Shown one piece after another: positions 12,332 through 23,064 of a DNA stretch of 64,000 bases. Numbering within the stretch: position 1 is the stretch's first letter; every line of letters begins with the position of its first letter. A program made the translations under genes and the position numbers. Origin of the DNA: Hyaloperonospora brassicae (lineage: Eukaryota > Oomycota > Peronosporomycetes > Peronosporales > Peronosporaceae); NCBI GenBank assembly GCA_947650285.1, contig CANTFL010001467.1, positions 62,001 to 126,000 of the forward strand. The letters run 5' to 3'. Under the pieces are notes generated by a model. The model searched no databases and was not told the DNA's origin. It worked only from the letters and a program-made list of their open reading frames with translations.

Positions 12332-14118
12332 TCATCTGCCCTCGATGCTTACACCTGTAGCGCGTTTGGTCTTTTTTCCAGGCTTAGCGATTTCTTGCAT
12401 GCGCTTCGTCAAGCGCGCCTTGCGAGAATCTGAGTCCACTTTCTTCGACTGCACGGCATTCATGTCCACCTTGGACTGAGGGCGGAGCAGAAAATCAATG
12501 TGAAGCTGTTCTGGCAACTCTGCACGCTCTGACGCTTCAGTCTTGGTACCGCTGTCGGCACCACGGGCGTTGAACACATTGCTTCCCCGGTCAGTGGAGC
12601 GGCCTTTGCTCTTTGACTGCTTCTGTCTACGCCTGCAACACAGCTAGGATATCAGTACTACACGACAATGCAGCGACCATTTCCACGAAACGACAGATCG
12701 TACAGGCGTCCACGACGGCGATAAGCCTCGTTCTCAGCCTTCTCGGCTTCTAGCTCAGCAAGCTTCGAGAAATCTAGAGTCTTGTTGAAGACCGCGCGGC
12801 TCCAGCGTTCAACGAGACTGCGGCACAGCTCCTTGTTCTCAGGCGTCTACCGTGCATGCAGATACAAGTTAGTTTTACCTCTCTATAGAAGCTCTGACAA
12901 ACCATTACGCGTCGTACCTCCTGTGGGTGTTTCATCAACAGCATCACAACCTTTCCGAGTCCACTGCGCTTGAGATGCTCCTTGAAAACTACGCCAACAA
13001 ACAAGCTGCGATAGTCAAGGATCCATTGCAAAAAGCTGACGGGGTGAGTGAGACGTATACGACATGCCTGGCATTTTGCTGACCATGTCAAGCATCTTCG
13101 TACGTAAGCCGACATTCGGCAGCGTGCCGTCCTCAAAAGGCTGGATCCATTTCTTCACAATCTGTTTCGGCACTTCAGAGTCAGCGCTATCACCTTGCGT
13201 GCCAACGACTCTCACCTCAACAAGCAAGTACATGTGAGCTCTGACGTACCGTCAGCAGATCGAAGTCCAACAACATGGGCTGAAACTGTATCTTGCGCAG
13301 GATATGGAGGGCGCTGTCGACAAACTTGATCTTTTCTAGCGCTACACGACGTTCTGCAATACTCGCTAAGTCGTCTGCATAGGCTTTGTCCATTCGGTAG
13401 AGCACTTCCTGTGTAATCTGCTCCATCTCCTGCGGTAACAAGTTCAACTTCGTCCGAGCGCGTCCGGTCTTGAGAGATTTGAGTGTTCGGTCAAAAAAGT
13501 CATCTTTCTGCTCTTGCGTCGGCTCCCGTTCCTCCATCGGACGCTCGTCATCGAACTGCTGACGGTCCTCGGCGTACTCGCCCAGCACATCTGCCAGATC
13601 GTCGTCCCGATCAATAAAGTCCTCATCGTCCTTAGTAGTCACAGCGTCTTCTCCAGAGTCGTACTCATCGCCTTCATCGCGCTGGGTGCGACTTCCATCG
13701 TCGTCACGAGACTTTTTGACGCGTTTGACAGACGGTGGCAAGGGACGTTTCGTTGGCTTCTCTTCCTCGTCGCCGCTGTCCGAGTCCGAGCCAAACAATC
13801 TGCAGCAATTATACAATACCAGCACCAATCATGGACACGGGATCAATGTACCGCTGTGACGAGCAGTCAAAAATAAATGTCGGAAATACCCCGAGGCATC
13901 TGCTGTAGTCGAGGCCGCAGCTGTCAAAAATAGCGTTCCACAAGCAAATAAAGACACAGCCCATCAGCGCTCAGCACGAATGGGCTCACTCGTCAACAAA
14001 GATTCATGCAAATGCTACAGCACGCACGACGAGGTATCTGTTCGTCGCCAGAGTCCTCCGAGTCCTCGTCGCCAAACATCTCATTGATACTGCGCTTCTT
14101 GTGGTCGTCGTCTGCCAT
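12332..14118 (-). CDS. IWS1: IWS1/Spn1 transcription elongation factor
   Basis: Binds Spt6 and RNA polymerase II during elongation and links transcription to mRNA processing in the nucleus. Six exons on the minus strand: 14118-14024, 13799-13250, 13161-13061, 13005-12918, 12846-12704, 12632-12332. The phases join into 425 residues. The start MADDDHKKRSINEMFGDED and a long acidic/basic N-terminus fit the family. The TFIIS N-terminal-like core reads KLNLLPQEMEQITQEVLYR, then LLDFDLLT-IVKKWIQPFEDGTLPN, then HLKRSGLGKVVMLLMKHPQE, then ENKELCRSLVERWSRAVF. This is the conserved order of IWS1. The tail is basic. The 13060/13005 splice is the least certain, because acceptor 13035 also keeps frame. 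The first donor (GTGCTG) is weak. Confidence 0.88.
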
Positions 14119-15909
14119 CAATTGCACACAGCGATGAGGGAAAGCACAGGCGATCCATTGTCCAGATCTGTACGTGTATTTGTGCGGGGCCGATAAACAA
14201 AGGGGAGACGAGCGGGGCTGGGAGAGAGCGCAGCCACGTACCGTCAGACGCCCCCATGGCTGCAATGCGGTGTCGTGTAGCGGAGACTTTGAATTTGACA
14301 TTCTTGACACGACGCTTCTTTTGACCGTTACGTAATAGTGGTGTGGTGCAGTACCCCCACGACGTGATAAGCTCAGCAACTTCGACACTAGTGAACAACA
14401 AATATTGACGACTTACGAGGCATTGATTGCATCTGGGTATGCGATTGTTTCTTTGCTACAACACATTGCAGCAGCGCTAGTCGGTAGATCTGTAATCAAG
14501 AGTCTGGAAGCGTTTTTAACGGAGTGGACTGCAATGTGGATTGAATTGTGGTGTATGCGAGGCAGCTTGCGATGTGGAGTGGGAGTCATCGACTCAGAAG
14601 TCGATTGCCTTGCACACACTCGGCATCCACATGTAATGCTGATCATGCTGAAGCGCTATATTCGCGGATCATTACCATTGCGGACGACGACCTGACGCGA
14701 ATCGTCGAGCAAAAGGGCATCGCGAACACTGCTCCATTCCATGTCCAATCGAATCATACGCGACTGATCTTACAGTATGTAGTCCATTGTGACATTCTGC
14801 CGAAACGAATTGCCGTACAAAGTCTGGATCGTCAGCCGTACCATCCACCGTTTTTATACGCGTTTTCAGGGGCAGTCGTAGCCAGGATAATGCTTATGTT
14901 AACGCACCAACTTCTCCCAGGCTGATGGCCTTGATCTGTTCGCGTCTTGTAAACGTCTACCCGCCTTTCCGAAGAGCCCGATGTTCAGTAGCACGAAGTC
15001 GCTCACAAAGTGCGTCATGATGCGAACGCAGCTGGTGGCTTACCGGGCTTTCGGTTGTGGTAAATAAGGATGACCAATCTCGTGCAGCGACAATGACACG
15101 GTGATACGAGACGGATGAATGGATATCAATATGCAGCGTGGTGTTTGCGTCGAAACACGACAGCTGCAATTGGTGGTGGCTGTTCTACATTACACTGCTG
15201 GCAGTCGATCGTTTTGTAGCAGATCTCTGTGTTGTCTCTCGAGTCCCTTGATAAATCATAGAACTTCATGTAGATGAATGATTCCCATTGAGCTCAATTC
15301 GCGTTGTAGGAACGTTATCAGAGTTTTTTACGAGCGGGGCCGTCTGGAATACGATGTAGACCGTTCTCCCGTTGTCACCCTTCGAGAGATAAAACGTCGC
15401 ACTTCTCATACTTACGATCGCACATTGATTTTGCGCGAGTGCCCATGTCTCCATTCAATTCCGTAGCGGCCTTTCCAGTGACCCGTCGTTATACGTCCAA
15501 CTTGTCATTCCTCTTTCCTTGTTCGCATCAGAAAGTGAGTGGGCTGGAACTTTCACTGGAGCAAAGGTTGACAAATTTGGACTTGCTAAGAGAGCAACAA
15601 ACAGTCGTCTGTTGCTTCTGTTTGTTGTGATTTGGAGACATATTGGCGTTTTTTGCAAACACCCTTGTATCTCATCTTGCAAGCATCGTGTGGTTGTGTG
15701 GAATACCTGCCCTTCTTAACCCCTTTGCGGCCTCTGTCGCAGTTGCTGTCGTAGATTGGCACACTTGTGATACGACCCAACGCGCCTGTAATGATACTGA
15801 TACAACCGTTTTTCTTTTGCTTAGTCGACTTCCGCGAGCCTTACAGCTGCTTCTGGTGTTGCAGCCTCCAGTTTGAGTTCAATGAAGATCGATAGCTCCC
15901 ATAAACGTA
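14119..15909. other. Ambiguous region between IWS1 and an unassigned gene
   Basis: Both strands have medium open frames, such as plus 14660-14925 (ILQYVVHCDILPKRIAVQSL) and minus 15682-15455 (PNLSTFAPVKVPAHSLSDAN). None has a convincing start plus splice context, and the strands contradict each other. It includes the IWS1 promoter next to 14118. Confidence 0.3.
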
Positions 15910-16229
15910 CTAACAAAAGGAGCTGGACAGAATGAAGCTATGGAGCTGCATGTGTACTGAAGAAGGTGACGCTGATGTGAATGGAAACATCGTACCATCT
16001 GTCGTGCATACCGCTCGTAGCGTGGACGCGATCACTGGTCCGTATCGTGAGTTGCTTCTACTGAAACCGCGACACGACAAATGTTACCTCGAAAGCTTAC
16101 ATCTGCCAATGCTGTTTGCACCTTTTTATATCAAGGTCGTACGCTTCATTTACTATGCGCTGCGTGCACAGAACTCATCGGTTGATTGGTCTTTGACTGT
16201 CAACACCCGTTGCAACATCGGTCGTATGC

Positions 16230-17041
16230 TACCCACATCTTTGCCGCCGTCGAAAGTTGCGGTTGGCACGTCGACGAACAATACGTTCAGGATCTTTTTT
16301 GCTGAGAGGAACATCTGCCAAGCGGATTTGTTATCGGTAGTAATCTTTTGCTACTAGGAGCTAACAAGTGACCGTCGCGCTCAGTGTCGCTATCGTACCA
16401 ATCGTCATCTTCGAGGGTAAAGTGAGACCGACGACTATGGCATTGGGCCTTGTTCAATTCGAGTGTCACAACTGCTTGGCTTGCAATGGCTTTGGCGTTC
16501 GTTGACAAATCCGAAACAAAAACCAATGGTAAAATCGTCTGCTACAACGAAGACGACGAGCTGATCAATGTGCCGTGTGATGTCTGACGCACGACTCACT
16601 CATGATGTTTGTAGTCAGTGTTCCTCCCTGTAGTGGTTGCTCAGCTCAGACAGCGAATGAGCGAGTTCTTCTTTTAATCAATCAAAGGTTCGAGTTGTTT
16701 GTATGACCGCGTTGCTTCATCACGATCTGTTGAACCGCTTTTGTATTCAACCCAGCTGGAAGTGGTCGATGACAAAGGACATCTCGTTGTTGCTGGCTAT
16801 GCAAGATGGTGCACTATATGCGGTGCCGTCTCTTGTAGCAGTGCAATCGATGTACTGTATCAGCCATCCTGGATCTCTCACACATGCATAATGCATGGCC
16901 TTGTTGGCTGCCGTACGGTTTACGAACGTGACGAATGCGTGGAGCTTCATTCTGTCTGCCTCAGAGCCATTCCACAGATTGTGGCGACTTACCGCGACTC
17001 ACTGCTTGCATCGCCGTCGAAAAAACGAATAATAGGATTTC
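16230..17041 (-). CDS. Minus-strand gene fragments, function not recognised
   Basis: Exon-like pieces on the minus strand. About 17041-16992 contains IIRFFDGDASSESR and ends at a GTAAGT donor. 16955-16820 contains QNEAPRIRHVRKPYGSQQGH. About 16660-16590 contains LKEELAHSLSELSNHYREEH, a short coiled coil. About 16545-16373 contains FTLEDDDWYDSDTERD. A 58-nt intron (16372-16315) joins the last piece in phase to VPLSKKDPERIVRRRANRNF, an acidic-to-arginine-rich transition. The 3' end is not resolved. An alternative frame continues via 16154 to a TAG at 15910. No family is recognised. Confidence 0.38.
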
Positions 17042-17055
17042 TGTCTCGTTGTCTT

Positions 17056-18073
17056 CTACATGATCGAGCACGGCGCACAGCACTGCGCGTCAGCACGATG
17101 CTCGTCGTCTCGGGCCGAACTTGCATCATTCTTTGCCACGACAGACCGCGTCACCTTCTGGTTCGTTATCACCATGGGATACTTGAGTCCCGGCACCGAA
17201 ACAGCACTTGGGCCAGCGATGCTGTTCGCTGTTGTATGCGAGGACGATGCGCGAGCAATCAGATTCGCGTTCGGCACCACCGGATTCGGCGCATCCGCGT
17301 GTGATAGCGACTGCCTTGCAATGGCGTCCGCGTTCGGGACGACGGGGTTTTGCGCCTCGACGTACGAGGACACGGACAAGGACGAGCGACGACTGCCAGA
17401 TACGGACCCGTTGTCAGAAGACGCAGCTCGAGGACGTCGGCCATTGTAATCACTAGACGACGCGTCGCTTTCGGCGTCCATGTGCTCGCTCCGCAGACTA
17501 AAAGCCTCGGAGGGCGTCCCCTCAGGCCGGTGCTGTCGTGCCTGGAGCCCCCGCACCCATCGCGCCGCATCGTCCGGGTAGTCTGCCTTGAGCAAATACG
17601 ACTGGTCGCCAATCAGAATGGAAAACTCGAGCTGGTCGTCGTCTCCCGCGTGGAAGTCGATGGTCTGCGTGCGCCACAAGTCGATGCACGCCAGCAACTT
17701 ATCGCTCTCGCGGGTCTGCACGTAAACGAACGATACGAATCAAATATACGGCACCGGTAGACCCGAGCGCTGCGTCCTTATGCCACTCTTCTTCCTATAA
17801 GGTGTATGCATGTGTATATGTGTATACATACATATACATGTATATACATATCGTCGCTTTCCGCCCCGAGCGAACGCGCATTGTGCGTACCTTATAGTAC
17901 GTTAAATAGTGCGTCGTGGCTTCAAAGTAGCGGCGCTGCCATCGATTGTGACGCGACTTCTTGCGCAAATAACCTGAAAGAAACGAGTGCAGCGTTCGCG
18001 TCACGTGCAGAAGGAGTCAAGACGTGTAGTGGCAGCTCTGCGCCAGCGCACCTTTCAGCTCTGGGAGATCCAT
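17056..18073 (-). CDS. PH-domain protein with C-terminal CaaX box
   Basis: Exons 18073-18052, 17973-17891, 17715-17056 (254 residues; introns 78 and 175 nt). The tiny first exon, MDLPELK, splices into GYLRKKSRHNRWQRRYFEA and then LEFSILIGDQSYLLKADYPD and ARWVRGLQA. This is a complete PH fold (residues about 7-108, with the final helix Trp), expected to bind phosphoinositides or membranes. The rest is Ser-rich and disordered. It holds two copies of NPVVPNA(D/N)xIARxSxSH and ends in C-S-I-M, a prenylation CaaX box, with two further nearby Cys. This predicts a doubly membrane-anchored adaptor. Its promoter lies in 18074-18825, downstream of the myosin stop. Confidence 0.8.
17804..17850. repeat. 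TA/CATA-rich microsatellite inside an intron
   Basis: Alternating purine-pyrimidine run built from GTATA and CATACATATA units, in the 175-nt second intron of the PH/CaaX gene. It is likely length-variable. Confidence 0.7.
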
Positions 18074-18825
18074 GAGCAGTCCGCCACGAGCGGTTCGTAC
18101 TTTGCTGGCCGACCTTTGCGCCAAGTGGGTCTTACGTGCGCTGGGTGCACATCAGGTGTACACTAAACTAGGGCGGCAGTCACGGCCTCGTGATTCTCTG
18201 CTCGTGCGACAGACAACAAGAGAAAGGAACGGACAGACGACTTGTGGTCTGTGGTATTTCGAACTCAGTCGTTGACCGGAGACGACAGTTGTATCACAAG
18301 CGTTGCGTGGCCTTCGTGCCATTGTGTCAAAAACCGCTGAGCCGACATAGCGCAGCGACATTGCACGGCACAATCATTACGGTCCGGCGCATTTCGCGAC
18401 GTACCACGATCGTAGAATACGGCGTGCTGTAAAATAAAGCGCGGTCGAAAGAGAGAGGCCGTGTGTTGCACGCAGTGACGAGCCGTCGAATAACAAAACA
18501 CTGGTACTGGCTCAGTGACGATAGAAATGGGCTCGTCACCAACATGTGTGTTGTCCACTACGGTGGCTTTACACGGGCTGAGATTGTCCCTCGGCCCATT
18601 GCTCGGGGTCTCTTTGCCACTGAAGAGTACACACACTCGTCTCACCGAATGGGTGTACATAACACCGTCTAGCGCAAACCCTTACGTCGCCCTGTCGACA
18701 TGCACGAAACTTCGCCACGATCACCGAAAGAGCGTTACTTGTGGAAGGGAATACGATTGCTGCACTGCTTACTAATACTTGCTACCGGGCACACTGGACA
18801 ATCCCTCAGCTCGTTGCTGGCTAGC
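18074..18825. other. Intergenic region, promoter of PH/CaaX gene
   Basis: About 750 bases between the myosin stop and the PH/CaaX start, both genes on the minus strand. A 131-codon minus frame at 18265-18660 has no recognisable protein features. No regulatory motif is assigned. Confidence 0.4.
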
Positions 18826-21800
18826 TCAGGGACATTCGCCGTCGCTATCTTCTTGAAGAGTGCTCTGCGTCATCTTCTCGCTCGCCAAGAAACTCAAGTG
18901 CTGCAGCATACCAATGTGCTCCTGATCGGCTTCCCGTCTTGGCTTCGTGTCAAGTACTGCCACTGTGCCAAGCGCATGGCCGTCGCGCGAGAAGATGGTC
19001 GCACCCGCGTAATAGCGAATCTTTACTGCCCCCTTGTCGCCCTTGACCATCGGGTTGTCCCGGAAGCGGTCGTCGTTCTTTGTGTCCAGCACCACCAGCA
19101 CACTGGGCTGACAGATCGTGTGCGCACAAAACGACAGCTCGCGAGGGAGCGTCGTATGTGCCATGCCAATGTTGGCCACCAAGTGCTGCTCTTCATCCTC
19201 AATGATACTCACGTACGCGATCGGGCACTTCATCGTCTTGGCTGCAACTTCGCAGTACATATTGAACTTGCCCGACAGTCCCAGCTCGCGGATATTGAGC
19301 TCGCGCAGCACTATCAAGCGCTCGTCTTCATCGACAGGATACGGCGGTTCGGGCCACGTGTTCAACCACACACCGCTACTAAGCGTACTACTGCGATTCC
19401 GATCTGCGGCCGAGCCATTCGAAGTTTTTCGGCTCGAGTTGGACGAGTGGACACTGCTACCGTCAGGGCGCAAGAAACCCGTCGATCCGGCCGAGGTGGG
19501 GCTGTCCAGGGAATGAAATGCCACACAGGACACACAAACTCGCATGGATCGGGACTGGATTCGGTGATACAGGGAGCAGCTGTTGCAAATGACCTCGCCG
19601 CACGCTCTGCAGTGATGTTTGCGTTTAAACATGTTGAAGCGCTTGTTGCAGATGTGGCAACTAAAGCGGTCTTCGTCATTGACCCACGACGTGTGCTGAA
19701 TCACGTCGAGTCGAGGAAGTGCTACTGCGCGGGACGACCGAGTGATGCGGAAAGACGACTTACGCGACGGTACCCGGGACCTTGACTCCCGGCCATTAGG
19801 TCCCCCTGAAACGTCACCAACCGCTCGTGACGGTCGAAATGCGCTCATTGGTGTAATCGAGTCAATGGATTGAGATTTGCGCATGGACAAGCGACTGGAC
19901 GTACGAGGCATCATCTCACTGCTTTGCTCATCCACAGTGTTTAAATTGTGCTTCGGAAACGTGTCGTTGTACGTGAACTGGTCGTCGGACGAATAATCCG
20001 ACACGTCCGACGTACCAGAGCCTTCAATTTCGTTGGAGCTACAGGTGACTGAACGGGACGATGACGAGTCGGAAGAAGCAATCGGACTTGCTGTACACTG
20101 AGTCACTGCCTGCATCTGCTTCTCACGCTTCAGGTCTGCAAGTCTCCGAGCAAGGTCTGCTTTGCGCTTCGATTTCAGCCTTCGGCGATACCTGAAACGG
20201 CACTGCAGCATCCGCACCACGCTTGTAAAGCGCACAAACTTCTTGTGTTGCACCACCGTGCGAACAAAGCCTTGTATTCTGGCTGCACTTCTCATTCGAG
20301 TCATCATTCGTTGGCGGCGACGGCGCAATCTCTGAACTTTCTTGTAGCGATATCGGATTTGCAGTGTCTTCACAACATGAAGGTATCTCAAGTAGCGCGC
20401 GCGTGCAGTCACACACAACACAACGTGGAAAATCTTAATCATATGGCGATGAAGACGTTTCGTGCGCATTTCCTCGAGAAACTCATACGCCGGCTTCTTC
20501 ATAAACACTTTCGATGATCCCACTTGGATACCCACTGATATACACGTCGTGGCGAACTGACCCTGGTCAGGCTGCTCGCATGCGCCCTGCGGATTCGCAC
20601 CATCTTCCTTCGGAATCACGTCAAGCAAGCCCTGCAAAAGCTCTTTCACCTCAATGCTGACAACCGTCGCCCCCTCGCCAGAGGCTGTATTGGGCAAGCT
20701 TATCGAGGTCGTGCGCTTTTTGGCCGACAAAGGGTCGTGAGGCCTTCTCAAACAGAAATAGCGCGCGACAAAGTCATCGTGTGATATACGGACCGGGTAA
20801 CCCGCTCTTGCCACACGAATTGCTTCCATCACACCATTGCAGCGCAGTTGCTTCAATACACGATCGCGCTCGTAAATGCCTGCCTTGCAGAGCTCGTTTG
20901 GCTTCAGACAACGCACATAATGTGGATTCGTTTGCCGCAGCGTCTCCAACAATGTCGTCAGCTGTTCCTTGAACTGCACACCGACACTCGCGCCGCGATT
21001 CTTGCTGGTCTGTGCACGTTGACGTAACGACGTCTTGGCACGATCACGCGAGCCACCAATTCCCTCACACAACGTGCGAGCAAAGCTGTCTTCTCGTGTA
21101 GAATACACGAGCATATCCACTGCCTCTTGGTGAAGGACATCTTTATTCTTCTCCAAAAACCCATCTGACGAGTACTCGACATGGCCTGCATAGTGCACAA
21201 TCGTAAACTGACCACGCGCCTGCTGAATTCGAGATGCCTCGAACCGCGGGTGGCTACCGCACGCTCGGTACAGCTTGGATGCTAGCGTCATGTCACTCCC
21301 CTTAGGCATGACACACTCTTCATCAATGAGCGAGAGGATGCCGGTCGGTCGCTGTGAAATCAAGCTCACACAATCCTGGTTGTCGCAAAAGTCAATGTAC
21401 TTCCAGTCGACACCTTGCGATTCGTACTCCCGTTGCTCGCTTTTGAACACATAGTCATTAAACTGCTGCTGCAGCGTCTCGTTGGCAAAGTTGATACATA
21501 GCTGCTCGAACGAGTTCTTTGGGAACACCTCGAAGCCGAAAATGTCAAGAATGCCGATAAAATGCAGACCGCCTTTGGCTTTCTGGCTGTCGTCCATTTT
21601 GAGAAAGTGATTAATCTTTGTCACCATCCAATCAAACAGACGACCGTACAACGCCTTGGCAAGTGCATCACGGGCGTTGTTTGCCTGAGCTGCAGAGAGC
21701 TTCACGCTCACAAAGTCCGTACCAGCTCGAATCCGCCGCATACTCAACGCACGCTCTAGTTTAGTAGCATCAACAGCCATGAGCGAAGCAGCAGCATCGC

Positions 21801-23064
21801 GCGACCAAATGCAGCTAGGCGCGAGGTCAGACTTGCCGACGCCGGGGCCCATGGACTGGCTCAGCCTATCACTATTTTCATCATGCTCAAAAGATAAATT
21901 ACCGATGTGCATCAAAGCCGCGAGGACGTCAAAAATACCTGCGCGCTCTGTTGGGGTAAAGCCAACAATGTCCATGGCGTCCATCACCCGTCGAAACATG
22001 TCAGCGTCCTTCACACCGTCTTGACGTTCGTAGCACTCACTTTGATTCAAATATCGATAGTGCAAAAACTGGCGCGTGGTATCTGTCACTTCGCCATAGT
22101 CTCCGAGAGGCGTATGATGGCCAGCAGGCGGGTCCAAATACCAACGTTTTCGTGCTGCTGGCGATGCGCCAATAGCAATTTCGTAGAAAATATGGTAACT
22201 ACGCTCGCCCTTGGACTGCGACACGAGCCGCACTTTTTCCAGCAAATACGTCTGAATACTTGCCCCTGTGAGGCAGCCGCTACTAGTGAAATGCAGCTTA
22301 ATAAACTTGCCAAAGCGACTCGAGTTGTCATTGCGGAGGGTCCGCGCGTTTCCAAACGACTCGAGCAAAATATTCGTCTGCAGCACTTTTGCAGCAATTC
22401 CTTCTGGACACTTTGCTCTAGCAGTAGCAATAACAACAGCAGCAGCAGAATCGTCGATAGCTTCTACTGGTGCTGCTACAGTGGCACCTGCTTGGGCGAG
22501 GTACTCCATGAGGAACTTGGTGCTCTCTGTCTTTCCACTGCCGCTCTCTCCACTCACTAAAACGCTCTGATCACTCACAACCGACGGGCCATGAAGTCCC
22601 AACATCATGGCTTTGTATGCTTCTCCAGCAACTTGATAAATATGTGGCGGCAAACGCGTGCTCGAGTCGCTGGCACGGCAGGTGCCCGTGCTACTGCTGC
22701 TGCTACTTTTCACGCGCGGGTTGCGCACTTCGCACGACAGCAAGTACTTGGCCATGGTCTCGCGACTGTAGAGACCGGGGATCTTGAGGAACGGGTTGAC
22801 GGCCAGCAGAATCGCGCCCGTGTTGGTGTAGATCTTGTGGCGCCGGAAGCGCGTGTCAAGCGTCGTCAAGATCGTCGTCTCGGTCAGCTCCATGAGCTGC
22901 GTCAAGTCGTCAATGTCCATGGGCTCCCCCCAACGTCCGTCTTCGAGCGCTGCCGGGAGAATAAGAGCCGCTGCACGTGTCTCGCTCCTGCGCTCCTGGT
23001 TCTCAAAGTCGCACTGCGGTCGCCACGTTGGCCGCGACGCTTGGGCCGTTGAGGCCACCTCCAT
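18826..23064 (-). CDS. Myosin with IQ motifs, FYVE finger and GAF domain
   Basis: Single-exon, 1412-residue actin motor. The frame is open to 23298, but ATG 23064 (MEVASTAQAS) best fits because the upstream part is Arg/Ser/Leu-biased. The motor domain spans about residues 45-800: P-loop GESGSGKT at 172-179, switch I NDNSSRFGKF, switch II LDIFGFEVF, and LRCNGVMEAIRVARAGYPVR near the converter. Basic IQ-like repeats follow (ARYLRYLHVVKTLQIRYRYK; AARIQGFVRTVVQHKKF). An FYVE zinc finger lies at about 1124-1185 (HICNKRFNMFKRKHHCRACG), predicting PI3P-rich endosomal membranes. A GAF domain occupies about 1245-1400 (CPIAYVSIIEDEEQHLVANI). Cargo is probably endosomal vesicles. The motor-FYVE-GAF order is typical of oomycete-specific myosins and rules out animal or fungal classes. 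Confidence 0.93.
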   Translation of the reverse strand: MEVASTAQASRPTWRPQCDFENQERRSETRAAALILPAALEDGRWGEPMDIDDLTQLMELTETTILTTLDTRFRRHKIYTNTGAILLAVNPFLKIPGLYSRETMAKYLLSCEVRNPRVKSSSSSSTGTCRASDSSTRLPPHIYQVAGEAYKAMMLGLHGPSVVSDQSVLVSGESGSGKTESTKFLMEYLAQAGATVAAPVEAIDDSAAAVVIATARAKCPEGIAAKVLQTNILLESFGNARTLRNDNSSRFGKFIKLHFTSSGCLTGASIQTYLLEKVRLVSQSKGERSYHIFYEIAIGASPAARKRWYLDPPAGHHTPLGDYGEVTDTTRQFLHYRYLNQSECYERQDGVKDADMFRRVMDAMDIVGFTPTERAGIFDVLAALMHIGNLSFEHDENSDRLSQSMGPGVGKSDLAPSCIWSRDAAASLMAVDATKLERALSMRRIRAGTDFVSVKLSAAQANNARDALAKALYGRLFDWMVTKINHFLKMDDSQKAKGGLHFIGILDIFGFEVFPKNSFEQLCINFANETLQQQFNDYVFKSEQREYESQGVDWKYIDFCDNQDCVSLISQRPTGILSLIDEECVMPKGSDMTLASKLYRACGSHPRFEASRIQQARGQFTIVHYAGHVEYSSDGFLEKNKDVLHQEAVDMLVYSTREDSFARTLCEGIGGSRDRAKTSLRQRAQTSKNRGASVGVQFKEQLTTLLETLRQTNPHYVRCLKPNELCKAGIYERDRVLKQLRCNGVMEAIRVARAGYPVRISHDDFVARYFCLRRPHDPLSAKKRTTSISLPNTASGEGATVVSIEVKELLQGLLDVIPKEDGANPQGACEQPDQGQFATTCISVGIQVGSSKVFMKKPAYEFLEEMRTKRLHRHMIKIFHVVLCVTARARYLRYLHVVKTLQIRYRYKKVQRLRRRRQRMMTRMRSAARIQGFVRTVVQHKKFVRFTSVVRMLQCRFRYRRRLKSKRKADLARRLADLKREKQMQAVTQCTASPIASSDSSSSRSVTCSSNEIEGSGTSDVSDYSSDDQFTYNDTFPKHNLNTVDEQSSEMMPRTSSRLSMRKSQSIDSITPMSAFRPSRAVGDVSGGPNGRESRSRVPSRKSSFRITRSSRAVALPRLDVIQHTSWVNDEDRFSCHICNKRFNMFKRKHHCRACGEVICNSCSLYHRIQSRSMRVCVSCVAFHSLDSPTSAGSTGFLRPDGSSVHSSNSSRKTSNGSAADRNRSSTLSSGVWLNTWPEPPYPVDEDERLIVLRELNIRELGLSGKFNMYCEVAAKTMKCPIAYVSIIEDEEQHLVANIGMAHTTLPRELSFCAHTICQPSVLVVLDTKNDDRFRDNPMVKGDKGAVKIRYYAGATIFSRDGHALGTVAVLDTKPRREADQEHIGMLQHLSFLASEKMTQSTLQEDSDGECP

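Noticed and set aside
15278..15466. Plus frame with RVFYERGRLEYDVDRS-like sequence
   Set aside because: The overlapping minus frame is equally plausible, with no start, splice or homology to decide.
18700..19785. 361-codon plus frame
   Set aside because: Lies entirely opposite the myosin FYVE-GAF coding region, and the protein composition is unnatural.
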